Positions 27,708-36,668 are shown, numbered from the stretch's first letter. The stretch is DNA of 64,000 bases from Dryocola sp032051265 (GCA_032051265.1 DAMBYU010000001.1:310001-374000); one strand, 5' to 3'. The notes: a model not told the origin generated them from the letters alone. Made by a program: numbers and translations.

Positions 27708-29153
27708 TTATCTTTCTTTTAACGCTTTCAGCGCGTTGGCCACGCCCGCGCCATAGTCCGGATGAACCTCGCTGAACAGGCCAATCTGCCGTTCCTGAAT
27801 GTACGCCGGAACGTCTTTCATATCCCCGGCAATACGGTTAAACATACGCTGATGTTCTTCTTCGCTCAGCAGGTTAAACAGCGCACGCGGCTGGCTGAAG
27901 TAGTCGGTGTCTTCGCGGTGATTCCAGTGGTCGGCCGCGCCTTCCAGACTCAGCGGCGGTTCGCTGTAATCAGGCTGCTCTTGGAAAACGTTGAAGCTGT
28001 TTGGCTCATAGGTCGGGCCGTTGCCGCTGTTGCCATCGATGCGCATTGCGCCGTCGCGATGGTAGTTATGGAACGGACATTTCGGCGCGTTCACCGGGAT
28101 CTGGTGATGGTTTACGCCTAAACGGTAGCGTTGCGCATCGCCGTAGGAGAACAGGCGGCCCTGCAACATACGGTCCGGAGAGAATCCAATTCCCGGCACC
28201 ACGTTTGCCGGAGACATCGCCGCCTGCTCAACTTCTGCAAAGTAGTTGTCCGGGTTGCGGTTAAGCTCCAGTACACCCACTTCGATCAGCGGATAGTCGC
28301 CGTGCGGCCAGACTTTAGTCAGGTCAAACGGGTTGTAAGGGGTATTAGAGGCATCCGCTTCCGGCATCACCTGCACGTAAAATTTCCAGCGCGGGAAATT
28401 ACCGCCTTCAATGGCTTCAAACAGATCGCGCTGGGAACTTTCACGGTCGCAGGCAACCAGACCCGCCGCTTCTTCATCCATCATGTTGGCGATTTCCTGC
28501 TGGGTTTTCAGATGGAACTTCACCCAGAAGCGCTGATTATTATGGTTGATAAAACTGAAGGTATGGCTGCCAAAACCGTGAATGTGACGATACGAACGCG
28601 GCAGGCCACGGTCGCTGAAGTCGATGGTTAGCTGATGCAGTGACTCCGGCAGGTGGGAGAAGAAATCCCATTTGTAGGTAGGGTTACGCAGATTGGTGCG
28701 CGGGTCGCGTTTAACCACATGGTTAAGATCCGGGAACTTCATCGGGTCACGCAGATAGAAAACAGGCGTGTTATTGCCGACCAAATCCCAGTTGCCTTCT
28801 TCGGTATAGAATTTGATGGAGAAGCCGCGGATATCACGCTCCGCATCGGCGGCGCCACGCTCGCCGGCCACGGTTGAAAAACGGATAAACAGATCGGTTT
28901 TCTTACCCACGTCCGAGAACAGCTTTGCCCGGGTGTACCGGGTAATATCATGGGTGACGGTGAAAGTGCCGTATGCGCCTGAACCTTTGGCATGCATACG
29001 ACGCTCGGGGATCACTTCACGATCGAAGTGGGCCAGCTTTTCAAGAAACCAGACATCCTGTAATAACATTGGACCGCGACGGCCTGCGGTAGCAACATTA
29101 TTATTATGGGCGACGGGCGCCCCGGCTGCGGTAGTTAATCCTTTTTTAGTCAT
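27708..29153 (-). CDS. katA: Monofunctional heme catalase KatA (clade 3, small subunit)
   Basis: This 481-residue catalase disproportionates H2O2. The distal histidine is His54 in RRMHAKGSGAYG, the distal asparagine is in DLVGNNTPVF, and the proximal heme tyrosine is in RLFSYGDAQRYRLG. The length, with no large C-terminal flavodoxin-like domain, puts it in the small-subunit group, unlike E. coli KatE. The start MTKKGLTTAAG at 29153 has GGAG upstream; the frame remains open beyond it. E. coli K-12 has no such gene at this position. The assignment to clade 3 is by overall sequence resemblance. Confidence 0.92.
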   Translation of the reverse strand: MTKKGLTTAAGAPVAHNNNVATAGRRGPMLLQDVWFLEKLAHFDREVIPERRMHAKGSGAYGTFTVTHDITRYTRAKLFSDVGKKTDLFIRFSTVAGERGAADAERDIRGFSIKFYTEEGNWDLVGNNTPVFYLRDPMKFPDLNHVVKRDPRTNLRNPTYKWDFFSHLPESLHQLTIDFSDRGLPRSYRHIHGFGSHTFSFINHNNQRFWVKFHLKTQQEIANMMDEEAAGLVACDRESSQRDLFEAIEGGNFPRWKFYVQVMPEADASNTPYNPFDLTKVWPHGDYPLIEVGVLELNRNPDNYFAEVEQAAMSPANVVPGIGFSPDRMLQGRLFSYGDAQRYRLGVNHHQIPVNAPKCPFHNYHRDGAMRIDGNSGNGPTYEPNSFNVFQEQPDYSEPPLSLEGAADHWNHREDTDYFSQPRALFNLLSEEEHQRMFNRIAGDMKDVPAYIQERQIGLFSEVHPDYGAGVANALKALKER

Positions 29154-29415
29154 TGTTATCTCCTTAACTAATAAAAAGTGGGTCATAGCTGCGTGTCTGA
29201 AACCGTTGCTATTGTTCAGCAAGAGAGAGTCTGAGAGCAATCTGGCGCTTTCTATCGCTGCTATTCCTTGATCCTGTCACGCATATACGGATCTTTTTCA
29301 AATTCTTACAAACAAAGGGTGATTAGCCTTGCTAAGGCGTTGATTACATAACGCCGGTCTGTACAATCGGCTTTTTTTCGGGAAGACCCGTTTTCTACAG
29401 TTCAGGATCCAAGGA

Positions 29416-29958
29416 ATGAATAAATTAATCATGGCTGGTATTGCCGGCTTAACACTGGTTTCGGCTACCGCCAACGCTATCAGCATCAGCGGTGAAGCGG
29501 GTGAAAAATACACCAATGTGGGCGTGGGTTTTGGTACTGAAACGAGCGGTCTTGCGGTAACGGGCAACTATGCGCATAACGATGATGACGGCGACGTTGC
29601 GGGTCTGGGCTTAGGCCTGAATGTGCCACTGGGTCCGTTTATGGGCACCGTGGGCGGTAAAGGTATTTACCTGAATCCAAAAGATGGCGATGAAGGTTAC
29701 GCGGTAGCCGTTGGCGGCGGTCTGAAGTGGTCTGTTTCCGACAGTTTCGCAATCTTTGGTGACTACTACTATTCCCCTGATTCACTCTCCAGCGGCGTGA
29801 AAGATTACCAGGAAGCAAAAGCAGGCGTGAGCTGGACAGTTATGCGTCCAGTCACTATTACCGGCGGCTATCGTTATATCGGCCTGAAAGGCAAAGATGG
29901 CGATCGTGATAATGTGATTGCAGACGGTCCGTACGTAGGCGTTAGCGCCGGGTTCTAA
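29416..29958 (+). CDS. yfaZ: YfaZ family outer-membrane protein
   Basis: This 180-residue protein has a Sec signal peptide (MNKLIMAGIAGLTLVSATANA, cut before ISISG). The mature part has alternating hydrophobic/polar strands and ends ADGPYVGVSAGF with a terminal Phe, typical of an outer-membrane beta-barrel. E. coli YfaZ is an uncharacterised putative porin. The 262-bp gap upstream, divergent from katA, has TACAAT near 29361 and an inverted repeat near 29336 as candidate promoter parts. A terminator follows. Confidence 0.9.
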   Translation: MNKLIMAGIAGLTLVSATANAISISGEAGEKYTNVGVGFGTETSGLAVTGNYAHNDDDGDVAGLGLGLNVPLGPFMGTVGGKGIYLNPKDGDEGYAVAVGGGLKWSVSDSFAIFGDYYYSPDSLSSGVKDYQEAKAGVSWTVMRPVTITGGYRYIGLKGKDGDRDNVIADGPYVGVSAGF

Positions 29959-29965
29959 CCCTCCA

Positions 29966-29990
29966 GGCCACGGCGCCAGTCGTGGCCTTT
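29966..29990 (+). terminator. Rho-independent terminator of yfaZ
   Basis: ggccacg (29966-29972) pairs with cgtggcc (29981-29987), followed by tttgtattt, 8 bp after the stop. Confidence 0.8.
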
Positions 29991-30056
29991 GTATTTCCCC
30001 TCCATCTCTTTGCGCTTAAGGTATAGTGAATCGTTATCTTCCCGCGGAGTAAAACG

Positions 30057-31253
30057 ATGATAAAAGTGGAAATGCTCTCTACCGGCGACGAAGTGCTGTA
30101 CGGGCAAATTATTGATACCAATGCAGCCTGGCTTGCCGATTACCTCTTTAACCAGGGTCTGCCGATGTCGCGCCGAAATACGGTAGGCGACAGCCTGGAC
30201 GATTTGATCGCGGTGCTCAAAGAGCGCAGCGAGCAGGCCGATATCCTTATTGTCAACGGCGGGCTTGGACCGACCAGCGACGACCTGAGCGCACTGGCTG
30301 CCGCGCGTGCTGCGGGTGTCGAGCTTGTGGAGCATAAAGAGTGGCTCACGCGTATGGAGCAATTCTTCTCCGATCGCGGGCGTGTAATGGCCCCGAGCAA
30401 CCGTAAGCAGGCGCTTATCCCGGCGAACAGTGAAATGGTGGACAACCCCGTTGGCACGGCTTGCGGCTTCGCCATGCAGCTAAACCGCTGCCTGATGTTC
30501 TTCACGCCCGGCGTGCCGTCTGAATTTAAAGTAATGGTGGATAAACAAATTATGCCGCGCCTGCGCGAACGCTTCACGCTGCCCGAGCCGCCGGTTTGCC
30601 TGCGTCTGACAACGTTCGGACGTTCGGAAAGCGAGCTTGCGCAGAACCTTGAGCCGCTTGCATTGCCCGCAGGCGCGGTGATGGGCTATCGCTCATCCAT
30701 GCCAGTCATTGAGCTGAAGTTGACCGGGCCTGCCAGCCTGCGCCAGGAAATGGAGGCCGTCTGGCCGGAAGTGCGGCGTGTGGCGGGTGAAAGCACAATT
30801 TTTGAGGGAACGGAAGGCCTGCCCGCGCAGCTTGCCGGGCGCATGAAAGCGAAAGGGCTGAGCATCGCTGTTAGCGAGCAGTTCACCGCCGGTCTGCTTT
30901 GCCTGCAGCTTGCCTCTGCGCAAGCGCCTCTGGGTAACAGCGGCGTGCTGGCTCCGGTGGTTGAAACGCTTATGGAAACGACACAGCGGGCGAAAGATTT
31001 AGCCGGGCAGACGGGCTGCGATCTCGCGCTGGTGGTCGGCTCTGTGCAGGACGATCGTCTTAATTTCGCGTTGCGCACCCCAACGGGCACGCACGGTTTA
31101 TGCGTGAAATTTAACGTTAATCGCCATGGTTTGCGTATCCGCCAGGAAGTGTGCGCCATGATGGCGCTAAATATGCTGCGCCGCTGGCTCAACGGCTGGG
31201 ATGTTGCAGCCGAACACGGCTGGATCAATGTCGTCGAGACCCTGGAGAGCTAA
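30057..31253 (+). CDS. yfaY: CinA-like protein YfaY (molybdopterin-binding domain plus degenerate CinA C-domain)
   Basis: This 398-residue protein has an N-terminal MoCF/COG1058 domain (residues 1-170): STGDEVLYGQIIDTNA at residue 7 and NGGLGPTSDDLSA near residue 70. The C-terminal CinA/PncC-like domain runs from about residue 250. In active NMN deamidases this domain has an AESCTGG motif; here the corresponding stretch reads SEQFTAG, so the deamidase is probably inactive. The N-domain may be an ADP-ribose-type pyrophosphatase. It is E. coli YfaY rather than true CinA. No clear operon partner. Confidence 0.9.
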   Translation: MIKVEMLSTGDEVLYGQIIDTNAAWLADYLFNQGLPMSRRNTVGDSLDDLIAVLKERSEQADILIVNGGLGPTSDDLSALAAARAAGVELVEHKEWLTRMEQFFSDRGRVMAPSNRKQALIPANSEMVDNPVGTACGFAMQLNRCLMFFTPGVPSEFKVMVDKQIMPRLRERFTLPEPPVCLRLTTFGRSESELAQNLEPLALPAGAVMGYRSSMPVIELKLTGPASLRQEMEAVWPEVRRVAGESTIFEGTEGLPAQLAGRMKAKGLSIAVSEQFTAGLLCLQLASAQAPLGNSGVLAPVVETLMETTQRAKDLAGQTGCDLALVVGSVQDDRLNFALRTPTGTHGLCVKFNVNRHGLRIRQEVCAMMALNMLRRWLNGWDVAAEHGWINVVETLES

Positions 31254-31374
31254 AGCTCTGACTCCCAGGCTGCGACAATCGGGTGGTTTATATCGAGCAT
31301 AAACGAGCGAATAACGAAAATATGGTGTGATGGAATGCACCATTTCGCTTATTTGTAATAAAAATGTAACATGA

Positions 31375-31390
31375 TGTGCGACGTTTCACA
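31375..31390 (+). promoter_or_regulatory. Candidate CRP site upstream of glpT
   Basis: TGTGC-N6-TCACA matches the CRP consensus TGTGA-N6-TCACA with one mismatch, 77 bp before the glpT ATG. A second, weaker site with flanking symmetry lies at 31322-31342 (atggtg/caccat). A sequence like one GlpR half-site (aacgaaaata) lies near 31312. The glpT promoter in E. coli is CRP-activated and GlpR-repressed, so the arrangement fits. Confidence 0.6.
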
Positions 31391-31466
31391 CTAAACGGAG
31401 ACAATAATCATTACTATGCGCTCGCAAAAGAACATTGCTTAACAAAAAACAGCCACGGAGGCATTT

Positions 31467-32819
31467 ATGCTAAGTATTTTCAAACCCGCAGCGCATCAGC
31501 CACGCCTGAAGAGGGAGCACATCGACCCAACCTATCGACGTCTGCGCTGGCAAATCTTTATGGGGATTTTCTTCGGTTACGCCGCTTACTATCTGGTGCG
31601 TAAAAACTTCACCCTTGCAATGCCATATCTGGTGGAACAGGGCTTCTCGCGTGGCGACCTGGGCTTCGCACTTTCCGGTATTTCCATCGCCTACGGTTTT
31701 TCAAAGTTTATTATGGGGGCGGTTTCTGACCGCTCGAACCCTCGGGTCTTCCTGCCCGCAGGGCTCATTCTGGCGGCCGCCGTTATGCTGTTTATGGGGT
31801 TCGTGCCCTGGGCGACCTCGAGCATTGCGGTGATGTTCGTACTGCTGTTTTTATGTGGCTGGTTCCAGGGGATGGGATGGCCGCCGTGCGGGCGTACTAT
31901 GGTGCACTGGTGGTCGCAGAAGGAGCGCGGGGGAATTGTCTCCATCTGGAACTGCGCGCATAACGTCGGTGGCGGGCTTCCGCCTTTACTGTTCCTGTTG
32001 GGGATGGCGTGGTTTAACGACTGGCACGCCGCGCTCTACATGCCTGCTTTCGGGGCGATACTTGTGGCGCTGATCGCATTGGGTTTAATGCGCGATACGC
32101 CGCAGTCCTGCGGTTTACCGCCAATCGAAGAGTATAAAAACGATTACCCGGACGATTACAGTGAAAAAGCGGAAGAGGAACTGACGGCTAAACAGATCTT
32201 CATGCAGTATGTCTTCCCGAACCGTCTGCTGTGGTATATCGCCATCGCCAACGTCTTTGTTTATTTACTGCGTTACGGCATCCTCGACTGGTCCCCGACC
32301 TACCTCAAAGAGGTGAAACATTTTACGCTGGATAAGTCCTCCTGGGCCTACTTTCTCTATGAGTACGCGGGGATCCCCGGCACGCTGCTTTGCGGCTGGA
32401 TGTCGGATAAGGTATTCAAAGGAAACCGCGGTGCGACAGGCGTGTTCTTCATGATTCTGGTGACGATTGCGACGGTGGTCTACTGGTTAAATCCGCCGGG
32501 CAACCCAGGCGTTGATATGGCCTGCATGATAATCATTGGCTTCCTGATTTATGGCCCGGTAATGCTCATTGGCCTGCACGCGCTTGAGCTGGCGCCGAAA
32601 AAGGCAGCGGGCACGGCAGCAGGGTTCACCGGCCTGTTCGGCTACCTTGGAGGTTCGGTCGCGGCGAGCGCTATCGTGGGCTATACCGTTGACTTCTTCG
32701 GCTGGGACGGCGGCTTTATGGTGATGATCGGCGGCAGCGTGCTGGCGGTTGTGCTGCTGATTATCGTGATGATCGGTGAGAGAAAGCATCATCAACAGCT
32801 AAAGATAAAAGGCAGCTAA
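31467..32819 (+). CDS. glpT: Glycerol-3-phosphate:phosphate antiporter GlpT
   Basis: This 450-residue MFS transporter with 12 TM segments imports sn-glycerol-3-phosphate in exchange for phosphate; it is also the fosfomycin entry route. It begins MLSIFKPAAHQPRLK like E. coli GlpT. The substrate-site region GYAAYYLVRKNFTLAMPYL near residue 38 contains Arg45 in VRKN, and GWFQGMGWPPCGRTMVHWWS near residue 133 is also present. No glpQ follows and no glpABC precedes it. Start has GGAGG 8 bp upstream. Confidence 0.96.
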   Translation: MLSIFKPAAHQPRLKREHIDPTYRRLRWQIFMGIFFGYAAYYLVRKNFTLAMPYLVEQGFSRGDLGFALSGISIAYGFSKFIMGAVSDRSNPRVFLPAGLILAAAVMLFMGFVPWATSSIAVMFVLLFLCGWFQGMGWPPCGRTMVHWWSQKERGGIVSIWNCAHNVGGGLPPLLFLLGMAWFNDWHAALYMPAFGAILVALIALGLMRDTPQSCGLPPIEEYKNDYPDDYSEKAEEELTAKQIFMQYVFPNRLLWYIAIANVFVYLLRYGILDWSPTYLKEVKHFTLDKSSWAYFLYEYAGIPGTLLCGWMSDKVFKGNRGATGVFFMILVTIATVVYWLNPPGNPGVDMACMIIIGFLIYGPVMLIGLHALELAPKKAAGTAAGFTGLFGYLGGSVAASAIVGYTVDFFGWDGGFMVMIGGSVLAVVLLIIVMIGERKHHQQLKIKGS

Positions 32820-32831
32820 GCGACATAAACT

Positions 32832-32857
32832 AAAAAACCTCCCGCGGGAGGTTTTTT
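32832..32857. terminator. Bidirectional terminator glpT / yfaE
   Basis: A 26-bp perfect palindrome (A6-cctcccgcgggagg-T6) closes glpT. On the other strand it overlaps the yfaE stop codon (32856-32858), so it can serve both convergent units. Confidence 0.93.
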
Positions 32858-33110
32858 ACATCTCGATTTCAATATCGCCCTGCGCCTGGCAGCAGCAGGG
32901 CAATATCTCACCGGGCTGGATGAAGGCCAGCGGCTCGGTAAGCCAGCTGACCTCTCCTGCGACCAGCCTGATACGACAGGAACCGCAATAACCCTCCCGG
33001 CACTGATATTCGACGGCGACCTGATGATGCTCCAGCGCCGCCAGCAGGGAAGGGTGCTCTTCCTGACACATCAACTGTGCGCCGGTGATACGAAGCGTAA
33101 TGCGGCTCAT
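32856..33110 (-). CDS. yfaE: 2Fe-2S ferredoxin YfaE (NrdB cofactor maintenance)
   Basis: This 84-residue plant-type ferredoxin has ligands in C-x4-C-x2-C (CREGYCGSC, about residues 38-46) and a distal Cys in the CCCQAQ cluster near residue 75. In E. coli YfaE reduces the di-iron site of NrdB to maintain the tyrosyl radical. It lies 3 bp after nrdB in the same transcript. The stop codon lies within the terminator shared with glpT. Confidence 0.95.
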   Translation of the reverse strand: MSRITLRITGAQLMCQEEHPSLLAALEHHQVAVEYQCREGYCGSCRIRLVAGEVSWLTEPLAFIQPGEILPCCCQAQGDIEIEM

Positions 33111-33113
33111 GGC

Positions 33114-34244
33114 TTAAAGCTGGAAATTGCTCAGATCGTCGGCGTCGATATTGGAATCAATTTGACCGACCAGATAAGAGCTCACTTCCACCTCCTGCGG
33201 CGCAACCTGCACGTTATCTGACACCAGCCAGGCGTTGATCCATGGAATCGGGTTAGAGCGGGTTTTAAACGGCAGATCGAGGCCAACGGCCTGCATGCGG
33301 ATGTTAGTGATGTAATCCACATACTGGCAGAGGATGTCTTTATTCAGGCCAATCATCGAGCCGTCGCGGAACAGGTAGCTTGCCCACTCTTTCTCTTGTT
33401 CAGCCGCCAGCACGAACAGGTCGTAGCACTGCTGACGACACTCGATGGCGATCTCCGCCATTTCCGGATCGTCTTCGCCGGAACGCATCAGATTCAGCAT
33501 GTGCTGAGTACCGGTCAGGTGCAGCGCTTCGTCACGGGCAATCAGCTTGATGATTTTGGCGTTGCCCTCCATCAGCTCGCGCTCGGCGAAGGCGAAGGAG
33601 CAGGCAAAGCTTACGTAGAAGCGAATCGCTTCCAGCGCGTTGACGCTCATCAGGCAGAGATAGAGCTGTTTTTTCAGCGCGCGCAGGTTAACGGTGACTG
33701 TTTTGCCGTTGACGTTATGCGTGCCTTCGCCGAGTAAATGCCAGTAGCTGGTCATCTCAATCAGATCGTCGTAGTAGCCGGAGATATCTTTGGCGCGCTT
33801 AAGGATTTCTTCGTTAGTGACGATATCGTCAAACACAATCGCCGGGTCGTTGACGATGTTACGGATGATATGCGTGTAAGAGCGCGAGTGGATCGTTTCA
33901 GAAAACGCCCAGGTTTCAACCCAGGTTTCCAGCTCCGGAATCGAAATCAGCGGCAGCAGGGCGACGTTCGGGCTGCGGCCCTGGATTGAGTCGAGCAGCG
34001 TCTGGTATTTCAGGTTGCTGATGAAAATGTGCTTTTCATGCTCCGGCAGGGCCTGGTAGTCGATGCGATCGCGGGAGACATCCACCTCTTCCGGACGCCA
34101 GAAGAAGGAGAGTTGTTTTTCGATCAGCTTTTCGAAGATGTCATATTTTTGCTGGTCGTAGCGTGCCACGTTTACCGGCTGGCCAAAGAACATCGGCTCA
34201 GCAAGCTGGTTGTTTTTCGTCTGTGAAAAAGTGGTGTAAGCCAT
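33114..34244 (-). CDS. nrdB: Class Ia ribonucleotide reductase beta subunit NrdB
   Basis: This 376-residue di-iron protein generates the stable tyrosyl radical. The iron ligands Asp85, Glu116 and His119 and the radical Tyr123 (SETIHSRSYTH) are present; these are D84/E115/H118/Y122 in E. coli numbering without Met. The start MAYTTFSQTKNNQ gives exactly the E. coli length and has GAGG upstream. The C-terminal tail DSNIDADDLSNFQL matches the NrdA-docking peptide. It is separated from nrdA by 59 bp with a strong hairpin. Confidence 0.97.
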   Translation of the reverse strand: MAYTTFSQTKNNQLAEPMFFGQPVNVARYDQQKYDIFEKLIEKQLSFFWRPEEVDVSRDRIDYQALPEHEKHIFISNLKYQTLLDSIQGRSPNVALLPLISIPELETWVETWAFSETIHSRSYTHIIRNIVNDPAIVFDDIVTNEEILKRAKDISGYYDDLIEMTSYWHLLGEGTHNVNGKTVTVNLRALKKQLYLCLMSVNALEAIRFYVSFACSFAFAERELMEGNAKIIKLIARDEALHLTGTQHMLNLMRSGEDDPEMAEIAIECRQQCYDLFVLAAEQEKEWASYLFRDGSMIGLNKDILCQYVDYITNIRMQAVGLDLPFKTRSNPIPWINAWLVSDNVQVAPQEVEVSSYLVGQIDSNIDADDLSNFQL

Positions 34245-34270
34245 GAGGTCAAATCCTGTCATACGTCGAA

Positions 34271-34300
34271 AAAATCCCCTCAGCGAGGTGAGGGGATTTT
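34271..34300 (-). terminator. Terminator-like hairpin between nrdA and nrdB
   Basis: aaaatcccctca (34271-34282) pairs perfectly with tgaggggatttt (34289-34300) around a 6-base loop. Read on the minus strand it lies just after the nrdA stop and ends in a run of T, so it looks like a rho-independent terminator inside the operon. It may act as an attenuator or as a processing site setting the nrdA:nrdB ratio. Confidence 0.75.
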
Positions 34301-34303
34301 GCG

Positions 34304-36589
34304 TTAGATTTTACATGCGCCGCTTTCGCAGCCGTCGTCCTGGATTGAAGGCGCCAGGTCGTCCTGCGAATCTTCCGCGCCGTCACGGGTGTTTTGATAG
34401 TACAGCGTTTTCACGCCGAATTTATAGGCGGTGAGCAAGTCTTTGAGCAGCTGCTGCATCGGCACTTTCCCTGACGGGAAGCGTGACGGATCGTAGTTGG
34501 TATTGGCAGAAATCGACTGGTCGATAAATTTCTGCATCAGACCGACTAACTGCAGGTAGCCGTCGTTGTTCGGCAGATCCCACAGCAGCTCGTAGCTGTT
34601 TTTCAGCTCTTCGTAATCCGGCACGACCTGACGCAGGATACCGTCTTTGGACGCTTTGATGCTGATATGGCCACGCGGTGGTTCAATACCGTTAGTCGCG
34701 TTTGAAATCTGCGAGGAGGTTTCAGACGGCATCAGGGCGGAAAGCGTGGAGTTACGCAGACCGTGGGTTTTGATGGACTCACGCAGCCCATCCCAGTCGA
34801 GGTGCAGCGGTTCGTTGCTGATCGCGTCCAGGTCTTTCTTGTAGGTGTCGATCGGCATAATGCCTTTCGCATAGGTGGTTTCATTGAACCACGGGCAAGC
34901 GCCTTGCTCTTTCGCCAGTTCGTTAGAGGCTTTCAGCAGGTAGAACTGAATGGCCTCGAAAGTTTTATGCGTCAGGTTGTTTGCGCTGCCATCGGAGTAA
35001 CGCACGCCGTTTTTCGCCAGGTAGTAAGCAAAGTTAATCACGCCGATACCCAAGGTGCGGCGGCCCATTGCCCCGCGTTCTGCGGCAAGAATTGGGTAAT
35101 CCTGATAATCCAGCAGCGCATCCAGCGCACGCACGGCAAGCGTCGCCAGCTCTTCGAGTTCGTCCAGGCTTTTGATGGCGCCCAGGTTGAAAGCGGAGAG
35201 CGTACACAGCGCGATTTCGCCGTTTTGGTCGTTAACGTCATTCAGCGGTTTAGTCGGCAGCGCGATCTCCAGACACAGGTTTGACTGGCGAACTGGCGCG
35301 ATAGCCGGATCGAACGGGCTGTGGGTGTTGCAGTGGTCAACGTTCTGAATGTAGATACGGCCGGTGGAAGCACGCTCCTGCATCATCAGGGAGAACAGCT
35401 CGACCGCTTTCACACGCTGTTTGCGGATGCTGTCATCTTTTTCGTATCTGGTGTACAGGCGTTCAAACTCTTCCTGATCGGCGAAGAACGCATCGTACAG
35501 CCCCGGGGTGTCGGACGGGCTGAACAGCGTAATGTCTTCACCTTTCAGCAGGCGGGTGTACATCAGCTTGTTGATCTGCACGCCGTAGTCCATATGGCGA
35601 ACGCGGTTGCCTTCCACGCCACGGTTGTTTTTCAGCACCAGCAGGCTTTCAACTTCCAGATGCCACATCGGGTAAAACAGCGTTGCGGCACCGCCGCGCA
35701 CGCCGCCCTGAGAGCAGGATTTCACCGCCGTCTGGAAGTGCTTGTAGAACGGGATGCAGCCGGTATGGAAAGCTTCGCCGCCGCGAATCGGGCTGCCCAG
35801 CGCACGGATACGACCGGCGTTAATACCGATGCCGGCACGCTGAGAAACATATTTCACGATCGCGCTGGAGGTGGCGTTGATGGAATCCAGGCTGTCGCCA
35901 CACTCGATCAGTACGCACGAGCTGAACTGACGAGTTGGGGTACGCACGCCAGACATAATTGGCGTAGGCAGAGAAATTTTGAAGGTAGAAATCGCATCGT
36001 AGAAGCGCTTCACGTAGCTCAGACGGGTTTCACGCGGGTAGCCGGAGAAGAGGCAAGCGGCGACCAGTATATAAAGGAACTGCGCGCTTTCGTAGATTTC
36101 ACCGGAGACGCGGTTCTGGACCAGATATTTTCCTTCCAGTTGCTTAACCGCCGCGTAGGAGAAGCTCATGTCGCGTTCATGGTCGATAAAATCGTCCATC
36201 TGCCGGAACTCTTCTTCCGTGTAGTCTTCCAGCAGATGCCGATCGTATTTGCCAAGCTCGGTCATTTTTACCACGTGGTCGTGCAGCTTTGGCGGTTCAA
36301 ACTGGCCGTAGGCTTTTTTACGCAGGTGGAAGATGGCCAGGCGGGCGGCAAGATACTGGTAGTCCGGGGCTTCACGGGAAATTAAATCGGCGGCAGCCTT
36401 GATAATAGTCTCATGAATATCAGAGGTTTTAATGCCGTCATAAAACTGGATGTGAGAACGAAGCTCGACCTGGGAAACGGAGACGTTGTTCAGTCCTTCG
36501 GCGGCCCAATCGAGAACACGATGGATTTTATCCAGATTAATGCGCTCGGTTCGACCGTCACGTTTTGTAACCAGCAGACTCTGATTCAT
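34304..36589 (-). CDS. nrdA: Class Ia ribonucleotide reductase alpha subunit NrdA
   Basis: This 761-residue catalytic subunit reduces ribonucleoside diphosphates. An ATP-cone allosteric domain occupies about residues 1-95 (LVTKRDGRTERINLDKIHRVL). The redox cysteines are seen in FSSCVLIECGDS and LCTLSAFNLGA, and the radical-site Cys/Glu in SNLCLEIALP. The C-terminal relay ends GCESGACKI. Length equals that of E. coli NrdA. The upstream region has DnaA and NrdR boxes. First gene of nrdA-nrdB-yfaE. Confidence 0.97.
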   Translation of the reverse strand: MNQSLLVTKRDGRTERINLDKIHRVLDWAAEGLNNVSVSQVELRSHIQFYDGIKTSDIHETIIKAAADLISREAPDYQYLAARLAIFHLRKKAYGQFEPPKLHDHVVKMTELGKYDRHLLEDYTEEEFRQMDDFIDHERDMSFSYAAVKQLEGKYLVQNRVSGEIYESAQFLYILVAACLFSGYPRETRLSYVKRFYDAISTFKISLPTPIMSGVRTPTRQFSSCVLIECGDSLDSINATSSAIVKYVSQRAGIGINAGRIRALGSPIRGGEAFHTGCIPFYKHFQTAVKSCSQGGVRGGAATLFYPMWHLEVESLLVLKNNRGVEGNRVRHMDYGVQINKLMYTRLLKGEDITLFSPSDTPGLYDAFFADQEEFERLYTRYEKDDSIRKQRVKAVELFSLMMQERASTGRIYIQNVDHCNTHSPFDPAIAPVRQSNLCLEIALPTKPLNDVNDQNGEIALCTLSAFNLGAIKSLDELEELATLAVRALDALLDYQDYPILAAERGAMGRRTLGIGVINFAYYLAKNGVRYSDGSANNLTHKTFEAIQFYLLKASNELAKEQGACPWFNETTYAKGIMPIDTYKKDLDAISNEPLHLDWDGLRESIKTHGLRNSTLSALMPSETSSQISNATNGIEPPRGHISIKASKDGILRQVVPDYEELKNSYELLWDLPNNDGYLQLVGLMQKFIDQSISANTNYDPSRFPSGKVPMQQLLKDLLTAYKFGVKTLYYQNTRDGAEDSQDDLAPSIQDDGCESGACKI

Positions 36590-36628
36590 GTGAGTTGTAC
36601 CTGTCCGTGAAAAGAAATATCCCCCCGT

Positions 36629-36668
36629 TTATCCACAGTCATCAGCTTGTGGCTAACCTTGTGGATAA
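36629..36668 (-). promoter_or_regulatory. Two perfect DnaA boxes upstream of nrdA
   Basis: TTATCCACA occurs at 36629-36637, and its inverse TGTGGATAA at 36660-36668, so two consensus DnaA boxes face each other within 40 bp. The E. coli nrdAB promoter is also controlled by DnaA boxes, linking dNTP supply to replication initiation. Confidence 0.85.

Noticed and set aside
35321..36385. 354-codon open frame on the plus strand across nrdA
   Set aside because: Antisense shadow of nrdA; no motifs, no ribosome site.
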